DNA from: Pseudomonas sp. BGr12
GTDB lineage: Bacteria > Pseudomonadota > Gammaproteobacteria > Pseudomonadales > Pseudomonadaceae
Direction: 5' to 3'
NCBI RefSeq assembly: GCF_030272895.1
Contig: NZ_JALRNF010000012.1
Location: forward strand, 62,001-126,000
Length of the DNA: 64,000 nucleotides
Position numbers and translations under genes: made by a program. The notes under the pieces are model-generated. The model worked only from the letters and a program-made list of their open reading frames with translations, was not told the origin of the DNA and ran no database searches. Each line of letters opens with the position of its first letter. The stretch's first letter is position 1. This document shows, piece after piece, positions 9,594 to 19,930 of this stretch.

Positions 9594-10547
9594 ATGTTCA
9601 AGCGAAGTACCTATAGCCTGGGGGGTGCCGCACTGTGCGGCGCCCTGTTGCTCAGCGGTTGCGCCAACCAGATGTCCCAGCGCAGCGAGCATGAGGAACG
9701 CATCGAGCGCAAGCTGCTCGAACACAGCCTGCAGATCGATGTCGGGGACCCCAAGGTACTCGAACTGCCCCAGCGGCGTGTGCGCATCCACGAACAGAAG
9801 CACTTCGAGGTCACCGAGTTCGAAGTCACCCGTCGTTACGATCGCTACACGCCCTACCAACCCTGGCGGGAAGTCTACGAGATTCCCCTGGGGGCGGTAG
9901 CCGTGGTCGCCGGGGTCGGGGCCAACGTAGTCAACGTCTTCGCCCTCGGCAACCTGCCCGAGAGCGTCACCCGTGGCTGGTTGAACTATGGCGTCGATGG
10001 CCTCAACCCGTTCATGAATGCCCAGTCCAACGGCCGTGCCCAGCAGAACCTTGCCGGGATCACCGAAGTGCAGAAGGACAAGCGCCAGGAGTACACCAGC
10101 CTGCCGTGGAGCGACCGTCCGGTGGAGGTCAAGGCCGGCAAGGTCAACCATACGCTGAGCACCGACCGCAACGGCATACTGCGCCTGAACCTGCTCGACA
10201 GCCCGTTCGCCGAGCAGAACCTGACCCACGTCGGCACCCTGCACCTGCAGATCGCCGATGAAGACAACAACGTGCGTGGCGACGCCAGCCTGCTGGTCAG
10301 CAGCGCCTTGCGCGGCAAGTTGGTGGAAGCCCACGAGCTGATCTTCGACGACCTCGAAGACGATGAAGTGAGCCAGTGGGTCCATCGGGTCAAGCGCTTG
10401 TCCGAGCTGGGGCTGGAGGAGGAAGCGAGCGAACTGGAGCAGAGCCTGATCGAGCTGACCCGCAACGATCCGGAGCTGCAACAGGAGTTCCTGCAGTCGT
10501 TGACCAAGAATGCCGGTCGCCTGGTTGCCGACCCCGGCATCCACTGA
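9594..10547 (+). CDS. predicted lipoprotein of unknown function
   Basis: The 317-residue protein has a lipobox (LLSGC, lipidated Cys23) after a hydrophobic signal sequence. The residue after it is Ala, so outer-membrane sorting is expected. The body combines charged segments with a Val/Ala-rich hydrophobic stretch (GAVAVVAGVGANVVNVFALG) and a leucine/glutamate-rich helical C-terminus. It follows proS by 18 bases and may share its transcript; P. aeruginosa PA0957 occupies this place. I do not recognise a named family. Confidence 0.85.
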   Translation: MFKRSTYSLGGAALCGALLLSGCANQMSQRSEHEERIERKLLEHSLQIDVGDPKVLELPQRRVRIHEQKHFEVTEFEVTRRYDRYTPYQPWREVYEIPLGAVAVVAGVGANVVNVFALGNLPESVTRGWLNYGVDGLNPFMNAQSNGRAQQNLAGITEVQKDKRQEYTSLPWSDRPVEVKAGKVNHTLSTDRNGILRLNLLDSPFAEQNLTHVGTLHLQIADEDNNVRGDASLLVSSALRGKLVEAHELIFDDLEDDEVSQWVHRVKRLSELGLEEEASELEQSLIELTRNDPELQQEFLQSLTKNAGRLVADPGIH

Positions 10548-10568
10548 TTACTCGTACCGCCCTGAAAG

Positions 10569-10592
10569 AACGCCAGCCTGCTGGCGTTTTTT
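10569..10592. terminator. terminator between the lipoprotein gene and dinB
   Basis: AACGCCAGC-CT-GCTGGCGTT followed by TTTTC forms a good rho-independent terminator for the plus-strand lipoprotein gene. It also lies just past the end of converging dinB. Confidence 0.85.
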
Positions 10593-10595
10593 CAT

Positions 10596-11660
10596 TCAGT
10601 CACGAGCGAACAGCTCCAGCTGCTCATGGCCTCCGCGCAAATCCAGCAAGCGAACGCCAATGCCGAGCAAGCGCACCGGCTTGCCGCCCCGGGCAAAAGC
10701 CTGGCTGAGCAACTGCTGATAACTACCCAGGTCACGCCCGGCCCCCGCCTGCTCCAGGGTGGTCTGGGTAAAATCATGGAACTTCACTTTGACGAAGGGC
10801 TTGCCCGGCCGGTAGCTGTCGTCGATGCGCGCCATGCGCCCGGCCAGGGTCTCCATCAGTTCCGGCAGTTTTTCCAGGCAACTGGCGAGGTCCGGTAGAT
10901 CGGTGTCGTAGGTGTTTTCCACGCTGACCGACTGCCGACGACTGTCATTCTGCACCGGGCGATCATCGATACCACGGGCCAGGCCCCATAACCGTTCACC
11001 AAAGCTGCCAAATTCCCGGGCCAGGGCCAGGCGACTCCAGTCACGCAGTTCCAGGCAGTTGCTGATTCCCAGGCGCCCCAGTTTGTCCGCCGTCACCTTG
11101 CCCACCCCGTGCAACTTGCCCACCGGCAGCGCGGCGACAAAGTCCTCGACCTCCATGGGTGTTATCACGAACAAGCCGTTGGGCTTGCGCCAGTCGCTGG
11201 CGATCTTGGCCAGGAACTTGTTCGGCGCCACGCCGGCCGAGACGGTAATGTGCAGTTGCTGGGCAACGCGACGGCGAATATCGGCGGCAATCCGTGTCGC
11301 ACTGCCGGCAAACCAGGAACTGTCGGAGACATCCAGGTAGGCTTCGTCCAGCGACAAGGGTTCGATCAGGTCGGTGTAGTCGCGAAAGATCGTGTGAATT
11401 TCCCGCGAGGCTTCTTTATAGGCATCCATGCGCGGCTTGACGATCAACAGGTCGGGGCACAGGTTCAGGGCATGGCGGGACGACATCGCCGAGCGCACGC
11501 CAAAGGCCCGCGCCTCGTAGTTGCAGGTGGCAATCACCCCGCGACGCTCCGCCGAGCCGCCCACCGCCAGCGGCCGCCCGGCCAGGCGCGGGTCGTCGCG
11601 CATTTCGATGGCGGCGTAGAAACAATCGCAGTCGATGTGGATGATCTTGCGCTGGGACAT
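10596..11660 (-). CDS. dinB: DNA polymerase IV (Y-family)
   Basis: Pol IV is an error-prone translesion polymerase of the SOS response. The 354-residue protein has the palm residues Asp10 (HIDCDCFYAAIE) and Asp105-Glu106 (LSLDEAYLD), then thumb and little-finger domains. It ends in QLELF, a sliding-clamp-binding motif that ties it to the replisome. The start MSQRKIIHIDCDCF is the family start; an ATG two codons upstream is the alternative. A LexA-like box lies about 75 bases upstream (11733-11748), consistent with SOS induction. Confidence 0.97.
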   Translation of the reverse strand: MSQRKIIHIDCDCFYAAIEMRDDPRLAGRPLAVGGSAERRGVIATCNYEARAFGVRSAMSSRHALNLCPDLLIVKPRMDAYKEASREIHTIFRDYTDLIEPLSLDEAYLDVSDSSWFAGSATRIAADIRRRVAQQLHITVSAGVAPNKFLAKIASDWRKPNGLFVITPMEVEDFVAALPVGKLHGVGKVTADKLGRLGISNCLELRDWSRLALAREFGSFGERLWGLARGIDDRPVQNDSRRQSVSVENTYDTDLPDLASCLEKLPELMETLAGRMARIDDSYRPGKPFVKVKFHDFTQTTLEQAGAGRDLGSYQQLLSQAFARGGKPVRLLGIGVRLLDLRGGHEQLELFARD

Positions 11661-11732
11661 CGGCAACTGTGGGCACTGGTGGAAAGTCGTGTAGGCAGTA
11701 TCTCACTCCATGATTCCCGATGCACCACCGCA

Positions 11733-11748
11733 CTGGATAAACATACAT
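11733..11748. promoter_or_regulatory. LexA (SOS) box upstream of dinB
   Basis: CTG-GATAAACATA-CAT matches the LexA consensus CTG-TATATATATA-CAG at 12 of 16 positions, with one imperfect end triplet. Its distance from dinB suits an SOS operator. Confidence 0.65.
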
Positions 11749-11841
11749 ACATTTACCCTGAAAGCCCCGCCCACCCTGCTCCACCCCTTTCGAGGCAAAC
11801 GCTAAGCATTTGAACAAAAAAGGATTTCTTGCAACGAGCGC

Positions 11842-11869
11842 TTGACATGCACGCGCATAACTGTAGAAT
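11842..11869 (+). promoter_or_regulatory. sigma-70 promoter of the first tRNA-fMet gene
   Basis: TTGACA (11842-11847) and TAGAAT (11864-11869) are separated by 16 bases, a near-consensus housekeeping promoter 14 bases before the tRNA. Confidence 0.85.
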
Positions 11870-11882
11870 CTCATCTCACAGG

Positions 11883-11959
<77 letters not shown>

Positions 11960-11967
11960 GATTCAGG

Positions 11968-11995
11968 AAAGGCCACTCTCACGAGTGGCCTTTTT
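11968..11995 (+). terminator. terminator after the first tRNA-fMet
   Basis: AAAGGCCACTC-TCAC-GAGTGGCCTTTTT is a typical rho-independent terminator 8 bases after the tRNA. Confidence 0.9.
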
Positions 11996-12050
11996 ATTTG
12001 CCTGGAAAAAGTACCCAGGCATAAAATTATTGCAAATCAACAATTAAGCG

Positions 12051-12078
12051 TTGACAGCAAGACCAAAGGCTGTAGAAT
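12051..12078 (+). promoter_or_regulatory. sigma-70 promoter of the second tRNA-fMet gene
   Basis: TTGACA (12051-12056) and TAGAAT (12073-12078) with 16-base spacing mirror the promoter of copy 1, so the two tRNA genes are independent units. Confidence 0.85.
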
Positions 12079-12091
12079 GCGCCCCATCAGA

Positions 12092-12168
<77 letters not shown>

Positions 12169-12175
12169 AACATCG

Positions 12176-12208
12176 AAAAAGGCCACTTTGCAAAAAGTGG
12201 CCTTTTTT
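12176..12208 (+). terminator. terminator after the second tRNA-fMet
   Basis: AAAAAGGCCACTTT-...-AAAGTGGCCTTTTTT forms a strong stem with a T-tract directly after the tRNA. Confidence 0.9.
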
Positions 12209-12369
12209 GTGTCTGCGATTCAGCCCCCCCCGCCATCCGGCAATATAAATATTGTTTAACTATCCTCAAGGCAGGCAGCGGCCCGATCATAGTGGCCACT
12301 ACTTTCCATAGGGATTGGTACCTTGGCTGGATATGTTCATCCTGGCGCGCACCATCCACGAGGTGATTG

Positions 12370-15012
12370 ATGCGCCCCCAGACCTCCGATGCAGAAGCCC
12401 CCGTCACCACCGCACTGCCCAACGCCGCCCAGCACCTGCGCCTGCTCGATCGCCTGAGCCGTTATCGGCAGCCGATCGGCCTGGCCGTGACCCTGCTGCT
12501 GTTCAGCCTTGCCCTGATTGCCTGTCGCCACCTGCTCAGCGAACTGGACATCTATGCCCTGCATGACTCGCTGCTCAGCGTTCCTCCCGCCGCCCTGGCC
12601 GGGGCGTTGCTGGCAACGCTGGCAGGCTTTGTCGTCCTGCTCGGTTACGAATGGTCGGCCAGTCGCTATGCCGGTGTGCAGTTGCCGCCGCGCACCCTGG
12701 TCATGGGGGGCTTCAGTGCGTTTGCCATTGGCAACGCCATCGGCCTTTCACTGCTGTCCGGCGGATCGGTGCGTTACCGGCTCTATGCCCGGCAAGGTGT
12801 CGGTGCCGCCGAAGTCGCGCGGATGACCCTGTTCGCCAGCCTGTCGCTGGGCTGTGCCCTACCGCCCCTGGCCGCCCTGGCAACGCTCAGCAACCTGCCC
12901 GCGGCGGCTGCCGCCCTGCATGTGCCGCCCGCGCTGTTGGCGAGCATTGCCCTGGTCGTGTTGGCCCTGGCCGCCGTGCTGGTGTACGGCCTTTACCGTC
13001 GGCGCTTGCCGGAGCAGCCCCTGGCTGACTGCCTGCTGGTCGGCATCGGCCGGCGCACCCTGCGCCTGCCCGGCGCCCGCCTGACCTTGCTGCAACTGCT
13101 GATCACCGCCCTCGATGTCGCCGCTGCCGCCACCGTGCTGTACCTGCTGCTGCCCGAAGCACCACCCTTTGCCGCCTTCCTGCTGGTCTACCTGCTGGCC
13201 CTGGCCGCCGGGGTGCTCAGCCATGTGCCGGGCGGCGTCGGAGTATTCGAGGCCATCCTGCTGGCCGCCTTCGCCGACCAGTTGGGTGCCGCGCCCCTGG
13301 CCGCCGCCTTGCTGCTCTATCGCCTGATCTACGTGGTGTTGCCCCTGCTGCTGGCCTGTGTCGTGCTGCTGGTCAACGAGGCACGGCGCTACCTGTTCGC
13401 CCAACAGGCCATCAAGGCTGCGTCGGGCCTGGCGGCACCGGTGCTGGCGGTGCTGGTGTTCCTGTCCGGGGTGGTGCTGCTGTTTTCCGGCGCGACGCCG
13501 GAAATCGACGGGCGCCTGGAGCACCTGGGCTTTCTGATTCCCCATCGCCTGATCGACGCTTCGCACTTCGGCGCCAGCCTGATTGGCGTGCTCTGCCTGC
13601 TGCTGGCCCAGGGCCTGCGGCGGCGCCTGTCCGCGGCCTGGATACTGACCACCATTCTGTTGCTGGTCGGCGCCCTGCTGTCGCTGCTCAAGGGCTTCGA
13701 TTGGGAAGAAGCCAGCGTCCTGACCTTCACCGCCTGCCTGCTGGCCCTGTTCCGCCGCTCCTTCTACCGCCCCAGCCGCCTGCTCGAGCTGCCCTTCTCG
13801 CCGGTCTACCTGGCGGCCAGTGCCTGTGTACTGGGGGCTTCGATCTGGCTGCTGCTGTTCGCCTACCAGGATGTGCCCTACAGCCATCAGCTCTGGTGGC
13901 AATTCACCCTCGACGCCGACGCCCCGCGCGGCCTGCGCTCCGCCCTGGGCAGCGCCGTACTGCTGGTGGCGGTTGCCCTGACTTGGCTGCTGCGCACTGC
14001 CCGCCCGGTGATTCACCTGCCGTCGAGCGAAGAGCTGCAACGGGCCGACCACATCCTGCAGGCCTCGGACCAGCCCGACGGCGGCCTGGCCCTGACCGGC
14101 GACAAGGCCCTGCTGTTCCACCCCGATGACGATGCCTTCCTCATGTACGCCCGGCGCGGCCGCAGCCTGGTGGCCCTGTACGACCCGATCGGCCCGGCAC
14201 ACAAGCGCGGCGAGATGATCTGGCAGTTCCGCGATCTGTGCGATGTGCACCACGCCCGACCGGTGTTCTACCAGGTGCGGGCCGAGAACCTGCCCTTCTA
14301 TATGGACATCGGCCTGACCGCGATCAAGCTGGGAGAAGAAGCGCGGGTCGACCTCAAGCGTTTCGACCTGGACGCCAAGGGCAAGGAAATGAAAGACCTG
14401 CGCTACACCTGGAACCGTGGCGGACGTGATGGCCTGAGCCTGGAAGTACACGAACCCGGACAAGCGCCCCTGGAAGAACTCAAGGCCATCTCCGACGCCT
14501 GGCTGAGCGGCAAGAACGTGCGCGAGAAAGGCTTCTCGCTCGGTCGCTTCAGCCCCGAGTACCTGGCGCATTTCCGTATTGCCCTGATCCGTTTCGAGGG
14601 TCGGCCGGTGGCCTTTGCCAACCTGCTGGAAACCGGCAGCCGGGAACTTGCCAGCCTGGACCTGATGCGCGCCCACCCCCAGGCACCGAAGCTGACCATG
14701 GAATTCATGATGATCGGCCTGATCCAACACTATAAAAGCCAGGGCTACGCCCGCTTCAGCCTGGGCATGGTGCCGCTCTCGGGCCTGCAACCGCGACGCG
14801 GCGCGCCGCTGACCCAGCGCCTGGGCTCGATGGTGTTCCAGCGTGGCGAGCAGCTCTACAACTTCCAGGGCCTGCGCCGCTTCAAGGACAAGTTCCAGCC
14901 CGACTGGGAACCCCGCTACATGGCCGTGCCGGCCGGACTCGATCCGCTGGTGGCACTGGCCGACACCGCCGCCCTGATTGCGGGCGGCCTGACCGGATTG
15001 GTGAAACGCTGA
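12370..15012 (+). CDS. mprF: MprF-type aminoacyl-phosphatidylglycerol synthase/flippase
   Basis: This 880-residue integral membrane protein has about 12-14 membrane helices in residues 25-550 (the flippase part) and a soluble C-terminal GNAT-like DUF2156 domain (about 570-860) that transfers an amino acid from aminoacyl-tRNA to phosphatidylglycerol. This reduces the negative surface charge and raises resistance to cationic peptides. The P. aeruginosa homologue PA0920 makes alanyl-phosphatidylglycerol; whether this one uses Ala or Lys cannot be read from sequence. The ATG at 12370 follows AGGTG; a TTG lies just before it. The stop overlaps the next start by one base (TGATG), so the pair is an operon. 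Confidence 0.93.
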   Translation: MRPQTSDAEAPVTTALPNAAQHLRLLDRLSRYRQPIGLAVTLLLFSLALIACRHLLSELDIYALHDSLLSVPPAALAGALLATLAGFVVLLGYEWSASRYAGVQLPPRTLVMGGFSAFAIGNAIGLSLLSGGSVRYRLYARQGVGAAEVARMTLFASLSLGCALPPLAALATLSNLPAAAAALHVPPALLASIALVVLALAAVLVYGLYRRRLPEQPLADCLLVGIGRRTLRLPGARLTLLQLLITALDVAAAATVLYLLLPEAPPFAAFLLVYLLALAAGVLSHVPGGVGVFEAILLAAFADQLGAAPLAAALLLYRLIYVVLPLLLACVVLLVNEARRYLFAQQAIKAASGLAAPVLAVLVFLSGVVLLFSGATPEIDGRLEHLGFLIPHRLIDASHFGASLIGVLCLLLAQGLRRRLSAAWILTTILLLVGALLSLLKGFDWEEASVLTFTACLLALFRRSFYRPSRLLELPFSPVYLAASACVLGASIWLLLFAYQDVPYSHQLWWQFTLDADAPRGLRSALGSAVLLVAVALTWLLRTARPVIHLPSSEELQRADHILQASDQPDGGLALTGDKALLFHPDDDAFLMYARRGRSLVALYDPIGPAHKRGEMIWQFRDLCDVHHARPVFYQVRAENLPFYMDIGLTAIKLGEEARVDLKRFDLDAKGKEMKDLRYTWNRGGRDGLSLEVHEPGQAPLEELKAISDAWLSGKNVREKGFSLGRFSPEYLAHFRIALIRFEGRPVAFANLLETGSRELASLDLMRAHPQAPKLTMEFMMIGLIQHYKSQGYARFSLGMVPLSGLQPRRGAPLTQRLGSMVFQRGEQLYNFQGLRRFKDKFQPDWEPRYMAVPAGLDPLVALADTAALIAGGLTGLVKR

Positions 15013-16307
15013 TGATTCGACGCTATTGGTTGTACCTTCTGGCAACGCTGATGCTGGGCCTGCTGGCGGCCGCCCTGGGCTTCTGGCTGTGGACCCGCCC
15101 TGCCCCCGAGCCACGCCTTGAGCACCTGACCCTGGGCGATGGCAGCAGCCTGACCCGCGCCACCCCGGGCAGCCGTGCCAAGGCTCAAGTCGCCATTGCC
15201 GTGCCCCAGGACCAGGCACTGACCGACAAGCAGTTGCTGAACCTGGCCCAGAGCGGGGAAGCGCAATTGGTCCAGGTGATCCTCCCGCCTGCCGATTGCA
15301 CCCTGCAACAAAACGCCCTGCAACAGGCGCTGCAGCAACTGCACGGGCAAGCGACCCTGGTGGCCGGCATCGGCCCGGGCGCCGACCTGGCCTGGAACTG
15401 GCTGGCCAGCCAGAGCGATGACAAGGCCCAGGCCATCTCAGTAGACTTCAGCGTCGAGCGCCCCGGATGCGCCACGCCGCTACCCAAGTCTGCCGCCCAC
15501 GGCCACTGGAACGTGGCCTGGAACGACAACCCGGATGACGCCAGCGCCGCCTTCGTGCGCGACCAGGCCAATGCCGAGACCAGCATCAGCGACTACGACA
15601 TCCACCTGCCCCAGGTGCTCAAGGCCCTACTGACCCAGGCCCTGGTCGGTGGCGACGGCAACGCCATGAGCATTCCCGTGGTGGAGGTGCCGGCGGGCCA
15701 GACCACCGACACCGTGACCCTGTTCCTTTCCGGCGACGGCGGCTGGCGCGACCTGGACCGTGACGTCGCCGGTGAAATGGCCAAGCTCGGCTACCCGGTG
15801 GTCGGCATCGACACCCTGCGCTACTACTGGCAGCACAAGACCCCGGAACAGAGTGCCATCGACCTGTCGGAGCTGATGCAGCACTACCGGCAGAAATGGG
15901 GCACCAAGCGTTTCGTGCTGACCGGCTACTCCTTTGGCGCCGACGTATTGCCGGCCATCTACAACCGCCTGCCGGCCGAGGACCAGCAGCGGGTCGACGC
16001 CGTCATCCTGCTGGCCTTCGCCCGCAGCGGCAGCTTCGAGATCGAAGTCGAAGGCTGGCTGGGCAATGCCGGCAAGGAAGCCTCGACCGGGCCGGAAATG
16101 GCCAGGCTGCCGGCGGCGAAAGTGGTGTGCATCTATGGCGAGGAAGAAGCCGACGAGAGCGGCTGCACCGACCACACGGCGGTGGGCGAGCGCCTGAAAC
16201 TGCCGGGTGGGCATCACTTCGACGAAAACTACCCGGCGCTGGCCAAGCGTCTGATCGGCGATATCGAGACCCGCCAGGGCAAGACCAGCGTCGCCGAGCA
16301 GAACTGA
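15012..16307 (+). CDS. AcvB/VirJ-family serine hydrolase, likely aminoacyl-phosphatidylglycerol hydrolase
   Basis: The 431-residue protein has one N-terminal membrane segment (about residues 5-27) and an alpha/beta-hydrolase C-terminal half. The nucleophile elbow is GYSFGAD with Ser307, and a candidate catalytic His sits in GGHHFDENYP near the end. The AcvB/VirJ name comes from Agrobacterium. The P. aeruginosa homologue PA0919, next to PA0920, is reported to be a periplasmic hydrolase that removes alanine from alanyl-phosphatidylglycerol. Coupled here to mprF, it probably sets the level of the modified lipid. There is no link to a type IV secretion system. Confidence 0.88.
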   Translation: MIRRYWLYLLATLMLGLLAAALGFWLWTRPAPEPRLEHLTLGDGSSLTRATPGSRAKAQVAIAVPQDQALTDKQLLNLAQSGEAQLVQVILPPADCTLQQNALQQALQQLHGQATLVAGIGPGADLAWNWLASQSDDKAQAISVDFSVERPGCATPLPKSAAHGHWNVAWNDNPDDASAAFVRDQANAETSISDYDIHLPQVLKALLTQALVGGDGNAMSIPVVEVPAGQTTDTVTLFLSGDGGWRDLDRDVAGEMAKLGYPVVGIDTLRYYWQHKTPEQSAIDLSELMQHYRQKWGTKRFVLTGYSFGADVLPAIYNRLPAEDQQRVDAVILLAFARSGSFEIEVEGWLGNAGKEASTGPEMARLPAAKVVCIYGEEEADESGCTDHTAVGERLKLPGGHHFDENYPALAKRLIGDIETRQGKTSVAEQN

Positions 16308-16327
16308 GTCAACGAACCTGAAATTAT

Positions 16328-16406
16328 CCCTGTAGGAGCGGGCTTGCCCCGCGATTGCGGCCTATCCGTCACATCGCAATCGCGGGACAAGCCCGCTCCT
16401 ACAGGG
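16328..16406. repeat. REP-type palindromic element
   Basis: Two inverted copies of TAGGAGCGGGCTTG (CC)CCGCGA-like sequence face each other around about 30 bases. The unit recurs at 22467-22533 and 44980-45028. It is the abundant Pseudomonas REP family and fills the gap between the VirJ-like gene and kup, touching the kup stop codon. Confidence 0.85.
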
Positions 16407-18305
16407 TCAGATCTCCACCTGGGTTCCCAGTTCGATCACCCGGTTCAGCGGCAGATTGAAAAAGCGCAGGGTGCCGTTGGCATTCTTCAGCAAAAAGGCG
16501 AACAACAGGCCACGCCAGCGTGCCATACCGACCAACCGCGACGGAATCACCGTCTCCCGGCTGAGGAAATAGGTGGTGCGCATCGGGCTGAAGTCCAGCC
16601 CCTCCAGGTGACAGAGCTTCAACGCCTCCGGCACATCCGGCTCATCCATGAAGCCGAAATGCAGCAGCACCCGGTAGAAGCCATCGCCATAGGCTTCCAC
16701 CTCGAACTGCTGCTGCGCCTGCACCCGCGGCGTATCCTCGCTGACCACGGTCAACAGCACCACCTGCTGGTGCAGCACCTGGTTATGCAGCATGTTGTGC
16801 AACAAGGCATGAGGCACGGCATCGGCACGCGCAGTGAGGAACACCGCCGTGCCTTCGACCCGATGCGGCGGCTGCATACGAATGCTGCTGATGAACAACG
16901 GCAGTGGCAGGCTGCCTTCGTCCAGGCGCTCGACCAGGATCTGCTTGCCACGCTTCCAGGTGGTCATGAGCATGAACAGGGCGATCCCCGCCAGCACCGG
17001 AAAGGCCCCGCCCTGCACCACCTTGGGCACGTTGGCGGCAAAGAACAGGCCGTCGACGAACAGAAAGCCCAGCAGCACCGGCACCGCCAGCACCGGCGGC
17101 CATTTCCACAGCAACAGCATCACTGTGGACACCAGCAAGGTGGTCATCAACATGGTGCCGGTCACCGCCACGCCATAGGCCGAGGCCAGCGCATCGGACG
17201 ACTCGAAGCCCAGCACCAGCAAAATCACCCCGACCATCAGCGCCCAGTTCACCGCGCCGATGTAGATCTGCCCCTGTTCATGGCTGGAGGTGTGCTGGAT
17301 CTGCATGCGCGGCACATAACCCAGCTGGATCGCCTGGCGGGTCAGGGAGAAGGCCCCGGAGATCACCGCCTGGGAGGCGATTACCGTGGCCAGAGTCGAC
17401 AGCCCGACCAACGGCAGCAGCGCCCAGCCTGGTGCCAGCAGGTAGAAGGGGTTGCGCGCCGCCTCCGGGTTCTGAAGCAGCATCGCGCCCTGGCCGAAGT
17501 AATTCAGCACCAGCGCCGGCAGCACCAGGATGAACCAGGCCCGGGCAATCGGCTTGCGACCGAAATGCCCCATGTCGGCATACAACGCCTCGGCACCGGT
17601 CAGGGCCAGCACCACGGCGCCAAGAATGGCGACACCCATGCCCGGATGCACGATGAAGAAGCGCACCGCCCAGACCGGATTGACCGCCTTGAGCACTTCC
17701 GGGCTCTGGGAGATGCCATGCACGCCCAGCGCCGCCAGCACCAGGAACCAGGTAACCATCACCGGACCGAAGAGAATGCCGATGCGCTCGGTACCATGCT
17801 TCTGGATCAAAAACAGCGCCACCAGCACGACCAGGGATATGGGCACCACCCAGTGATCGATGCCTTCGAACGCCAGCTGCATACCTTCGACCGCCGACAA
17901 TACCGAAATCGCCGGGGTGATCATGCTGTCGCCATAGAACAGCGCCGCACCGACCAGGCCGCAGACGACCATCAGCGATTGCAACCTGGGGAATGGCGCC
18001 GAGGCCCGCCTGGCCAGGGCGGTCAGGGCCATGATGCCGCCCTCGCCCTGGTTGTCGGCGCGCAGGATGAACACCACGTACTTGAGCGTCACCACCCAGA
18101 TCAGCGACCAGAGGATCAACGCCAGTATCCCCAGCACCCCGTCGTGGTTGACCGGCACGCCATAGTCGTCGGAAAACACCTCCTTGAGGGTATAGAGGGG
18201 GCTGGTGCCGATGTCGCCGTAGACCACCCCGACCGCCGCCACCAACAGGCTCAGCGGCTTCGCTGGCCCATGCCCGGATTCCGCCTGACCGCTCGCCTGA
18301 ACCAT
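16407..18305 (-). CDS. kup: Kup potassium uptake protein
   Basis: This 632-residue KUP/HAK/KT transporter imports potassium with protons. It has the family N-terminus ([17 protein letters not shown]), about 12 membrane helices through residue 440 (for example [13 protein letters not shown]), and a cytoplasmic C-terminal domain. The start [10 protein letters not shown] follows a GGAG Shine-Dalgarno. It converges on the mprF operon; P. aeruginosa has kup in the same neighbourhood. Confidence 0.97.
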   Translation of the reverse strand: MVQASGQAESGHGPAKPLSLLVAAVGVVYGDIGTSPLYTLKEVFSDDYGVPVNHDGVLGILALILWSLIWVVTLKYVVFILRADNQGEGGIMALTALARRASAPFPRLQSLMVVCGLVGAALFYGDSMITPAISVLSAVEGMQLAFEGIDHWVVPISLVVLVALFLIQKHGTERIGILFGPVMVTWFLVLAALGVHGISQSPEVLKAVNPVWAVRFFIVHPGMGVAILGAVVLALTGAEALYADMGHFGRKPIARAWFILVLPALVLNYFGQGAMLLQNPEAARNPFYLLAPGWALLPLVGLSTLATVIASQAVISGAFSLTRQAIQLGYVPRMQIQHTSSHEQGQIYIGAVNWALMVGVILLVLGFESSDALASAYGVAVTGTMLMTTLLVSTVMLLLWKWPPVLAVPVLLGFLFVDGLFFAANVPKVVQGGAFPVLAGIALFMLMTTWKRGKQILVERLDEGSLPLPLFISSIRMQPPHRVEGTAVFLTARADAVPHALLHNMLHNQVLHQQVVLLTVVSEDTPRVQAQQQFEVEAYGDGFYRVLLHFGFMDEPDVPEALKLCHLEGLDFSPMRTTYFLSRETVIPSRLVGMARWRGLLFAFLLKNANGTLRFFNLPLNRVIELGTQVEI

Positions 18306-18505
18306 CCATTACTCCTGCAATCAAGACCTTGAGACAAACACAGGCATATCGGGGCGAAGCATAGCTGAGCGTTCGTCGCTTTTCTGCTGGTCAAGTGCCG
18401 TGCCGCTCGCTAGAATTGCGCACTTTTTGATCAGAGGCGCCCAGACGCCCGCCAAAGCCTGCCCGCCCTCGTGGCCCGGCAGGCGCTTCTATACCGAGGT
18501 TAGTC

Positions 18506-19843
18506 ATGTCCACCACTCCTACGCCCACCACGCCCAAGGTCGGCTTCGTTTCCCTGGGTTGCCCCAAGGCCCTGGTCGATTCCGAGCGCATCCTGACCCA
18601 GCTGCGCATGGAAGGCTATGAAGTCGTGCCCACCTATCAGGATGCCGATGTGGTGGTGGTCAACACCTGCGGCTTCATCGACAGCGCCAAGGCCGAGTCC
18701 CTGGACGTGATCGGCGAAGCCATCAAGGAAAACGGCAAGGTCATCGTCACCGGCTGCATGGGTGTCGAGGAAGGCAACATCCGCGACGTGCACCCAAGCG
18801 TACTGGCCGTGACCGGCCCGCAGCAGTACGAGCAGGTCGTGACGGCGGTGCACGAAGTCGTGCCGCCACGCCAGGACCACAACCCGCTGATCGACCTGGT
18901 GCCGCCACAAGGCGTCAAGCTGACTCCGCGTCACTACGCCTACCTGAAGATTTCCGAAGGCTGCAACCACAGCTGCAGCTTCTGCATCATCCCGTCGATG
19001 CGCGGCAAGCTGGTCAGCCGTCCGGTGGGTGAAGTGCTGAGCGAAGCCGAGCGTCTGGTCAAGGCCGGGGTCAAGGAGATCCTGGTGATCTCCCAGGACA
19101 CCAGCGCCTACGGCGTCGACGTCAAGTACAAGACCGACTTCTGGAACGGCCGCCCGGTCAAGACCCGCATGCTCGAGCTGTGTGAGGCCCTGAGCACTCT
19201 CGGCGTCTGGGTGCGCCTGCACTATGTGTACCCGTACCCGAACGTCGACGACGTCATCCCGCTGATGGCCGCCGGCAAGATCCTGCCGTACCTGGACATC
19301 CCGTTCCAGCACGCCAGCCCGAAAGTGCTCAAGTCGATGAAGCGCCCGGCCTTCGAAGACCGCACCCTGGCGCGCATCAAGAACTGGCGCGAGCAGTGCC
19401 CGGACCTGATCATCCGCTCGACCTTCATCGTCGGCTTCCCGGGCGAGACCGAGGAAGACTTCCAGTACCTGCTCGACTGGCTGACCGAAGCCCAGCTCGA
19501 CCGCGTCGGCTGCTTCCAGTACTCGCCGGTCGAAGGCGCGCCGGCCAACGACCTGGGCCTGGACGAAGTGCCGGATGACATCAAGCAGGAGCGCTGGGAC
19601 CGCTTCATGGCCCACCAGCAGGCCATCAGCAGCGCCCGCCTGCAACTGCGCATCGGCAAGGAAATCGAAGTCCTGATCGACGAAGTCGAAGAGCAAGGCT
19701 CGGTAGGCCGCAGCTTCTTCGACGCGCCGGAAATCGACGGCAACGTGTTCATCGACGGCGACCACGGCTTCAAGCCGGGCGACAAGGTCCGCTGCCGGGT
19801 GGTCGATGCCGACGAGTACGACCTGTGGGCAGAGCCTGTCTGA
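18506..19843 (+). CDS. rimO: ribosomal protein S12 methylthiotransferase
   Basis: RimO is a radical-SAM enzyme that methylthiolates an aspartate of ribosomal protein S12. The 445 residues hold the N-terminal UPF0004 domain with cluster cysteines (LGCPK Cys19, VNTCGF, VTGCMG), the radical-SAM CxxxCxxC (CNHSCSFC, Cys153/157/160) and a C-terminal TRAM domain (about 375-440). [12 protein letters not shown] distinguishes RimO from MiaB. The start [11 protein letters not shown] is preceded by a gapped GAGGTTAG. Confidence 0.97.
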   Translation: MSTTPTPTTPKVGFVSLGCPKALVDSERILTQLRMEGYEVVPTYQDADVVVVNTCGFIDSAKAESLDVIGEAIKENGKVIVTGCMGVEEGNIRDVHPSVLAVTGPQQYEQVVTAVHEVVPPRQDHNPLIDLVPPQGVKLTPRHYAYLKISEGCNHSCSFCIIPSMRGKLVSRPVGEVLSEAERLVKAGVKEILVISQDTSAYGVDVKYKTDFWNGRPVKTRMLELCEALSTLGVWVRLHYVYPYPNVDDVIPLMAAGKILPYLDIPFQHASPKVLKSMKRPAFEDRTLARIKNWREQCPDLIIRSTFIVGFPGETEEDFQYLLDWLTEAQLDRVGCFQYSPVEGAPANDLGLDEVPDDIKQERWDRFMAHQQAISSARLQLRIGKEIEVLIDEVEEQGSVGRSFFDAPEIDGNVFIDGDHGFKPGDKVRCRVVDADEYDLWAEPV

Positions 19844-19861
19844 GGACGCCCCGCACAAAAG

Positions 19862-19890
19862 AGCCCCGCCCCCTGGCGGGGCTTTTTTTT
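19862..19890 (+). terminator. rimO terminator
   Basis: AGCCCCGCC-CCCT-GGCGGGGCT followed by TTTTTTT, about 20 bases after the rimO stop codon. Confidence 0.92.
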
Positions 19891-19930
19891 GCAACTATCG
19901 TTTCTCCAGTTGCCCATGGAGAACACTGCG

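Noticed and set aside
15012..16307. VirJ-like gene as a sign of a type IV secretion system
   Set aside because: No other secretion gene is present and the pairing with mprF explains it as a lipid hydrolase.
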